Below are positions 58,239-64,000 of a DNA stretch of 64,000 nucleotides, in pieces. Each line of letters begins with the position of its first letter. The stretch's first letter is position 1. Location: assembly GCA_948567375.1 (NCBI GenBank), contig OX419756.1, forward strand, positions 41,208,552 to 41,272,551, given 5' to 3'. A program made the position numbers and the translations under genes. The stretch is from Lunularia cruciata (Eukaryota > Streptophyta > Marchantiopsida > Lunulariales > Lunulariaceae). Under the pieces are notes generated by a model that was not told the DNA's origin, searched no databases, and saw nothing but the letters and a program-made list of their open reading frames with translations.

Positions 58239-58435
58239 AAGTCTTTTGTTTTGTAATTGGCTTTGCCTTTTGACTCTTTTGCTCTTGATGACTCATCAAG
58301 CACTATGACTTCCTGCCATGGGTTCACCTTCTTCACCTTCTTTGGCTTAATTGGCAACAAACTCTCCTCTGGATGATTTTGCTTCCTTGTCTTTGGAATG
58401 GTCACTACTACTCTTAGATACTGCACTATGTGCAC
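56807..58435 (-). pseudogene. Post-integrase coiled-coil ORF of gypsy 3
   Basis: One reading frame on the - strand spans 58,435-56,807 (about 540 codons), interrupted only by stops near 58,235, 57,821 and 57,700. The longest open part, 57,694-56,807, is 295 residues of mostly charged heptad-type helix (for example EELESLKVTAIEKDWAWQQE and EEQLRQSVKEKEALRAKF), a strong coiled-coil candidate. Upstream it has a basic stretch (KPKKVKKVNPW), a poly-Glu run encoded by a GAA repeat, and acidic linkers. No signal peptide or membrane segment is visible, so it does not look like an envelope protein. I do not recognise the family. Position and co-orientation suggest it was a third element protein. Confidence 0.6.
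58205..58236. repeat. (TTC)n / (GAA)n microsatellite
   Basis: About ten TTC triplets on the + strand encode a poly-Glu run in the - strand reading frame of gypsy 3. Confidence 0.9.
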
Positions 58436-58497
58436 ATAGTGTTCACCACTACTTTGGATCTATTGCATATATTATTGGTCCTCGTCATCTGCAATCT

Positions 58498-59650
58498 TCA
58501 TAAGTTTGGATGAAAATGCCACACCATCTTTCTTTGCTCAGACTCCTTCATCAAATTCAATCTGAAGTAGAAATGGGTAGCAAATGGCACCAAATAGTGA
58601 GGTGCATCCCTCTTTCTCCAACACCACACCATCTGCCACATTCTTTGATGAAAGCACTTTGTGCAATTGACTGGCATGCTTGCAAACATCTGGTGGAAGA
58701 AGACCGCTTGATGCTTCATTACACAAGTCAGGCAATCAGGGTTGAAGAGTACCATCATCACCCCAATGATGCTTTGCCTGACTTGGTCTTGATAGGTATC
58801 CACCTTGTATCCATTCTTCATGCATGGCGTTGTAAAAGAATTGCTAATCTCATTTGTCTCCTGCACATACTCTCCTTTCTTGAGAAATGTTGCCCTAGTT
58901 TCCTCACCAGCTTCTCTTCCTAACACCATCCTCCAATCCGACTCTGTCCATTGAGCTGGATTGCCTCTCTTCCCTTCATTCTCAGGTCCCTCCTCACAAT
59001 CATTTGATGCTACTTATGCCATGAACCCTAGAAAACTCAAATTCCAATTCCATGCCAAAAAAGTGATCCAAAGTCTACTTAGGACTTCAATCTGAGCTAT
59101 TATATATAATCTTCAAATCACTAGATTTCACACTGCAAGCCAATGACTCTTCTTCTCACCCTTCTTTGGCATGTGCGATCTCTAATGCATGGTAGTTGAA
59201 AAAATGATTCTACCGTCTCTTGGTCTTGAGATCCTAACTCCTTTAGACTTGTTAAACATCAAACATTCTACCGGCTTGGCTACAAACACTCCTTTGGGTT
59301 GACTACTCAGTGGCTTAGGATACTTGCGGGACATTTTAGAATCATCTTGATGAAGTCCCAATTTCGTAGTTCCTCCGTTGCTTGTCAGTGAAATGCACCC
59401 TTTTTGCATGACTTCCTCCTGGCATTATCTAGGTTAGTGGTTTGCTCCTTGTTCACCATTTCTTTGCCTGTACTTTCTTGATTTGTCCCGCTAAAGGGAA
59501 GTTGTTTTGCCATCTTCACATTGGGTTGATCACCCTGAGACAAAGGCTCCTTACTTCGGGTTTCTCTTGGCCGGTTTTGATCCAAGTACTTTGCTTCTGA
59601 CTTGAAGTCACATTACTTTGGGTTTTAACCCAAACACACCATTCTTCTCC
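58498..59650 (-). pseudogene. Upstream part of the gypsy 3 post-integrase ORF
   Basis: A 143-codon frame at 58,929-58,498 can be extended upstream through a WTESDWRMVLG stretch. It is Cys/Trp/His-rich (CWRKRDAPHYLVPFATHFYF) and lies in a different frame from the coiled-coil part. Further upstream a 66-codon basic segment at 59,585-59,385 precedes it. I recognise no domain. Together with the coiled-coil frame this could represent one originally continuous protein of 700 or more residues. Confidence 0.45.
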
Positions 59651-59989
59651 TTCCAATGCCATTGGGTTCAATACAACTTTTTCTATTCACTTCTTCTTCA
59701 AAATTGCACAAAAAAAAACACAAAAAATGTGGGTACTACATACCACCTCTCTCAAATGTGAACACCAATAGTAGAATCTCTATACAAAGCCAGGTCCGTG
59801 ATCCAATATTTTCTAACTCTCCACCCGTTCACTTGAGTAGCAAAAGGATTGCCCTCTAGGTCTGCAAGTTGAATAGAGTCATTAGCATAAATGTGCATAA
59901 CAAGGGCTCCATCCACCTTAAATGCAGTTTACTTGGAAAAAATATTCAGCAATTGTCATATAACAACACCAAATCACCCTTCTGAACAG

Positions 59990-60900
59990 CCACATGCTTG
60001 ATTCTCTTATTGTGCCTAACTTTCCTCTATTCTTGTACTTCCTTTGTGGTTTGCATTGCATTGTCCTTTTTCTCCTCTAACCATATTAGTTGATGGATCC
60101 AAAGATCTTGGCTTTCTTCCTCCGACAATCGTTCCTCACATAGAATCCAATATGATGGTACTTTGAATTCAATTGGTAGTATTGGGTGCAATATGTATGT
60201 CAAGAAATAAGGAGTTGTTTGGTTGTAATCTTCTTAGTTTTTTTGTATGCACACAAAACTGTAGGTAACCTTTGTATCCTAATCATAGGCATATTGACTG
60301 TCACCTTGTTCAAAATTTTACATAATAATCCATTGGCCTTCTTTGTTAGTCCATTTGCTTTGGATTATAAGGAGTCTTCTTCCAATGTTTAATCTAGAAG
60401 TACTTGGTTAACTCTTCCACCATGGAGTTCAAAAAATGAGTCCCGTGACCACTAACTAATTCCAGAGGACATCCATAACATGAAATGATGTTTTGGAAGA
60501 AAAATTCTGCAACTTTTTCCACATCATCTTTCCTAGTTGCCTCTGCTTCTACCATCTTTGTAGCATAATCAGTGCGTACCAAGATTTATCTCTTCCTTGT
60601 GACTCAAGTTACTAGTTGAATTGGACCCACAAAATCAACACGCCATTTCTCAAATGGAGCCAATAGCAAAATTGGTCTCAAAGGCCACTGGGACATAGCT
60701 ATCGGCTTTCTTGTTCGTTGACATGCATCACAAATTCCTATGTAGGCATGAGTATCCTTATACATCATAGGCTACCAATACCTTGCTGAAAGGATCTTCT
60801 TTACAATATTCTTCAAGGCATAGTGTCCTCCCGATGCTTTTGAGTGTAAGGAATCAATTACTCCTCCAACTTTGTATGCCTCTAAGCATCTCCAAAGTTC
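59990..60900 (-). pseudogene. Gypsy 3 integrase
   Basis: The zinc-module end reads IGICDACQRTRKP (about 60,710-60,750), followed by FEKWRVDFVGPI (about 60,625-60,660) and VRTDYATKMVEAEA with the second catalytic region as CPLELVSGHGTHF (60,582-60,394). The expected second catalytic Asp reads Gly in VSGHG where the family has SDxG. It is broken by several stops. Confidence 0.8.
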
Positions 60901-61149
60901 TTTGTGTTCACCCATCTTGAATAAAATGTTGAGTTTTAGCTAGTACGGTCACATCTTCTTGAGGAAAATGACCCTCTACTCTGGGTCCAGCCCCTCAAGA
61001 CATTGGCAAGTATGAAAATAATGATATTCTACCGCATACCTTTTACTTCACATTGCATTAAATGGTATAACTCTTCATCAGTAAACCAATCATCAACTTC
61101 CAAGTCTTGGTCTTGAGTTTCCAACCTAAATAGGAAGTCCGCATTTGAA

Positions 61150-62432
61150 TGCAAAGCTCCCTTCCTCACTTGTATAGTGTATATGAATTCTTGTAACAAC
61201 AAGATCCATCTTGCAATTCACCCAGACAAATCCACCTTCTTGACCAGATGTTGCAATGCGTACTGGTCAACATAGAAGACAAACTCGTATCCCAATAGGT
61301 AGTGGCAAAACTTCTTGCAGGCGTACACCATTCTGAATGCTTCTCTTTTAGTTGTCGAATAGTTCTTTTTTGAAATTGACAACCGTCAGCTGGCATAGTA
61401 AATTGGGTAGTCCTTCTTCTTCTCATCCTTCTGACTTAAGATCACTCCAATTGCCATGGATGAAGTGTCCACATATACATGAAAAGGGGCGTCCCAATTT
61501 GGGGCCCTCACAATTGATGCTTCAACTAGTTTCTTCTTCAATACTTGGAAAACTTCATCTTGTTTTCCTTCCCACAAGTAGTCTTTGGACTTCTTCAGAA
61601 GCTTTGTTAAGGGTGCAGCAAGCACCGTATAATTTGACAAAAAGTGTATGTAGTATCCAACATTTCCCAAGAAGGCTCTTAGCTCCCAAATGTTCTTAGG
61701 GGATTCCAAAGCTGAGATGACTTTAACCTCTTGACATCAACTTCAATACCTTGGCTTGACACTTGATGCCTCATAAGGATTCCTTTCTTCATTGCAAAGA
61801 AGCATTTCTCCAAGTGGAATGACAAACCGGCAAAATGACACCTATCAAAAGTTTGGCAAAGGTAATCCAAATGTACTTCTCTTTGCCCAAACACAAAAAA
61901 TTCATCAATGAAGACTTCCACAAATTTGCACAAAAAATCTTTGAAGATTGCATTCATCATCTGTTGGAAAGTAGCGGGAACATTATACAACCCAAAGGCA
62001 TTTGATTGTAAGCAAAAGTGCCCCAATTGGTATTGAATGTAGTTTTTTCCTTGTCTTCTTCTTGGATGGATACTTGATTATACCTTAAAAATCCATTGAG
62101 AAAATTGTAATAGGGATGACCAGCTACTTGGTCCAAAATTGTATCGGTGAAAGGCAAGGGATGATGATACTTCCTCGTGATTGCATTTAGTTGTAAAAAT
62201 CTTGGCACACGCAAATCTTCCCAGTCTTCTTCTTTGGAACAATGACAATCGGGGAGACCCACTCATTGCTCAAGATGGGAAAGATTATTTTGGCCCCTAA
62301 GTACTTGTCAATTTCATCTTTCACTAGTACCAAGTACTTCGGGTTCAAGCAATACCATCTTTGCCAAACCGGTATTGCACCTTCAACCAAATCAATCCAA
62401 TGTTCTCCAAATTCTCTTGGAATACCCAGCAT
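61150..62432 (-). pseudogene. Gypsy 3 reverse transcriptase-RNase H
   Basis: RT parts: WVSPIVIVPKKKTGKICVC (about 62,270-62,215), LNAITRKYHHPLPF, YNQVSIQEEDKEKTTF, then the catalytic region as FIDEFFVFG (about 61,910) where the usual form is FxDD. The tether and RNase H at 61,709-61,386 contain LRAFLGNVGYYIHFLSNY and the YVDTSSMAIGVILSQ strand. The catalytic Asp pair is damaged (DE). Confidence 0.85.
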
Positions 62433-62909
62433 TTGATCAGTAGATCAGGCAGATACATCTTGGTACTCTATAAACATGGCAGTGTATTGTGCAAACTCCT
62501 CCAAAGTGACTTTTTTTGAAATCATCAAAAATTTTCCTTCAGTCAACACAACATCTTGACAGTCATCGGGGTTAATGACTCCTTCAAACTTACTGACTCA
62601 GCTTAACCCAAGTTGAGCTGCAGTCAAACCCTCTTCCTCCAAGTTGTTTTCACCCAAGGCAATGTCATATGGACCTTTGTCTTCTACATCCACCTTGTAG
62701 CATTCCCAGTAGTTGACTTGGACTTTGTCTTTGAAGTCATGTGAAGACAATGAATATTTGGATTCATCTTGATCTTTTGACAAAGTTGTCTTCCCGAGGT
62801 GGGGGGCCTTTGTCCAACTCATTGCCATCAACTTCTAGTCATCAAACAAAATGTCCTTAAACCACAACTTCTACTGATGCCAATCCACAACAACTTGGGC
62901 ACTGTACAA

Positions 62910-63188
62910 TCATGGTCTTCCAATCAACAATGGGTAGCCAATTTTGGTCACTGGCCTCAACAAAATGTGATTTAATTTGAAGTGCACCCCTCCAATGATT
63001 GTCATTAAATTTGACAGCATGCCCAAAGGCCGTCTCTTGGTTTGATCTGCAAAGTTCAAAATTTGGGGTGTTGGCTTGAATGTATGGTACCCCAACAAAT
63101 TTGTAGTGTCTTTGGTCATGACATTAACACCAAAACCCAAATCAATGGGTATTGATGTTATCATGCGCATCTTGCAATTTTGCATCAA
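62910..63188 (-). pseudogene. Gypsy 3 aspartic protease
   Basis: A retropepsin-like stretch with PIDLGFGVNVMTKDT where the family has D-S/G-G-S, followed by LNFADQTKRRPLGML and YPLLIGRP. The catalytic Gly is kept, but both neighbouring Ser positions are changed, so activity is unlikely. Confidence 0.75.
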
Positions 63189-63450
63189 CTCTGGGAGATC
63201 CCAGATCCTCCTGCTCAGTACAATAAATGGTGGCCAGGTCTTTTTTGGACATGACCCTTGTTTTCTTGAGGGCCAAACTTAGCTATCTCTTCTACAACTT
63301 ATTGTCTTCCCACAGTTGCTTGAATGTGACATTTGCACTTGTGGATGCCAAATCCGCCACAATATTGTATTGCAACAGTTCTCCTAACTTTACTTTCTTC
63401 ACTTTTATCTCTGTATTGGAAGACTCACCTTATTTGAGTTGGACTTTGGG

Positions 63451-64000
63451 TCACTTCAAGATCATGACCAAAGAACTGGTGGTCTTGATCTGAGGTTCTT
63501 TGGGTTTACCCACCTCGGCTTGTATCAGGTCCTTTACTTCATATTTGATATCCACTAAAAAAACTAGAGGCTTTGTCTTTGTATCCTCCTTCCAACTCAT
63601 CTCTCGAGTCCTTTGCACCACTCCTTGGATTTCTTTCTGCAAAGCTCTAACTTTGGTTTTTGCAAGAATCTTCTCCTCCTTTACAAAGAGAATTGCTATT
63701 GGGTGCAACCTCTTCACCTTTTGTGAAGACAAGGAAGTAATATTAAGTTCCTCAGGGTCATGCTTCTTCTTGCCTGCACGTGTCTCAACTTTCAAAACTT
63801 TGAGGTCCGGCCACTCTCCTTCCAGAGTCAAACTCCCTTCTTGAGGTCTCTCTTCCTCAAGGGTTATGCAATTTATATCAATATCCCCTTTTGCCTGAAG
63901 CACATCATGTTCAACTAGGGTCTGAACATATTTTACAAGCGGCTTTGGGTTGGGTGGATGAGGGCACTAGTTGCCCCTATGACCCAATCCTTTACAATTC
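63451..64000 (-). pseudogene. Gypsy 3 gag C-terminus and linker
   Basis: A 150-codon highly charged frame (63,903-63,451) follows a zinc-knuckle remnant NCKGLGHRGN at the window edge. It lies between gag and protease. No domain is recognised in the linker. Confidence 0.6.

Larger units (their letters stand above)
56720..64000 (-). mobile_element. Ty3/gypsy element 3, reverse strand, runs off the window
   Basis: Order on the - strand: gag zinc-knuckle end (NCKGLGHRGN, about 63,960-64,000), spacer protein, protease, reverse transcriptase, RNase H, integrase, then a long post-integrase reading frame and an LTR-like region. Stops and frameshifts occur throughout pol. The gag start and 5' LTR lie beyond 64,000. 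No chromodomain is visible after the integrase, and the presence of a 3' ORF separates it from elements 1 and 2. Confidence 0.85.

Overview
This is nuclear DNA from a land plant with a large, repeat-rich genome. The evidence is spliced alpha-expansin genes with GT-AG introns, plant-type Ty1/copia and Ty3/gypsy LTR retrotransposons (one with a chromodomain), and a plant-style secreted cysteine-rich peptide. The expansins lack a loop that is standard in flowering-plant alpha-expansins, and the window holds an R2-like non-LTR element with a restriction-like endonuclease end. Both suggest a non-flowering lineage (fern, lycophyte or bryophyte), but that is inference. No rRNA, tRNA, CRISPR array or bacterial-type operon was seen.

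Layout. 1-5.99 kb: AT-rich DNA with no credible gene and one double perfect hairpin. 6.0-10.4 kb: several short 5'-truncated copies of one LINE family, sharing a 3' end. 11.3-19.7 kb: the best copy of that LINE, split by a degraded chromovirus (13,208-19,223) that has recognisable LTRs, primer-binding site, polypurine tract and target-site duplication. 20.9-32.3 kb: the host gene island, with two apparently intact divergent expansins on the + strand (20,895-21,950 and 27,072-28,285), an 83-bp minisatellite, an unidentified secreted-protein-like locus (28,750), a knottin-like peptide gene (29,833-30,105) and a diverged segmental duplication (about 30.89-32.34 kb). 33.98-40.39 kb: a structurally complete but mutated copia element with perfect TSD. 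40.4-42.7 kb: a second, truncated copia on the - strand. 45.0-49.4 kb: a third expansin, dead, and split by another copia (copy A). 50.4-51.9 kb: a deleted inverted copy of the same copia (copy B). 51.9-55.7 kb: a - strand chromovirus-like gypsy fragment that appears to have inserted into copy B. 55.7-64.0 kb: a third gypsy element on the - strand, running off the window, with a long coiled-coil reading frame downstream of its integrase.

How the genes relate. The only plausibly functional genes are the two expansins (cell-wall loosening) and the small cysteine-rich secreted peptide, with one unresolved secreted-type locus. Everything else is mobile DNA in layers: LINE then chromovirus; expansin then copia A; copia B then gypsy. 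Every retroelement pol gene seen carries stops, frameshifts or lost catalytic residues.
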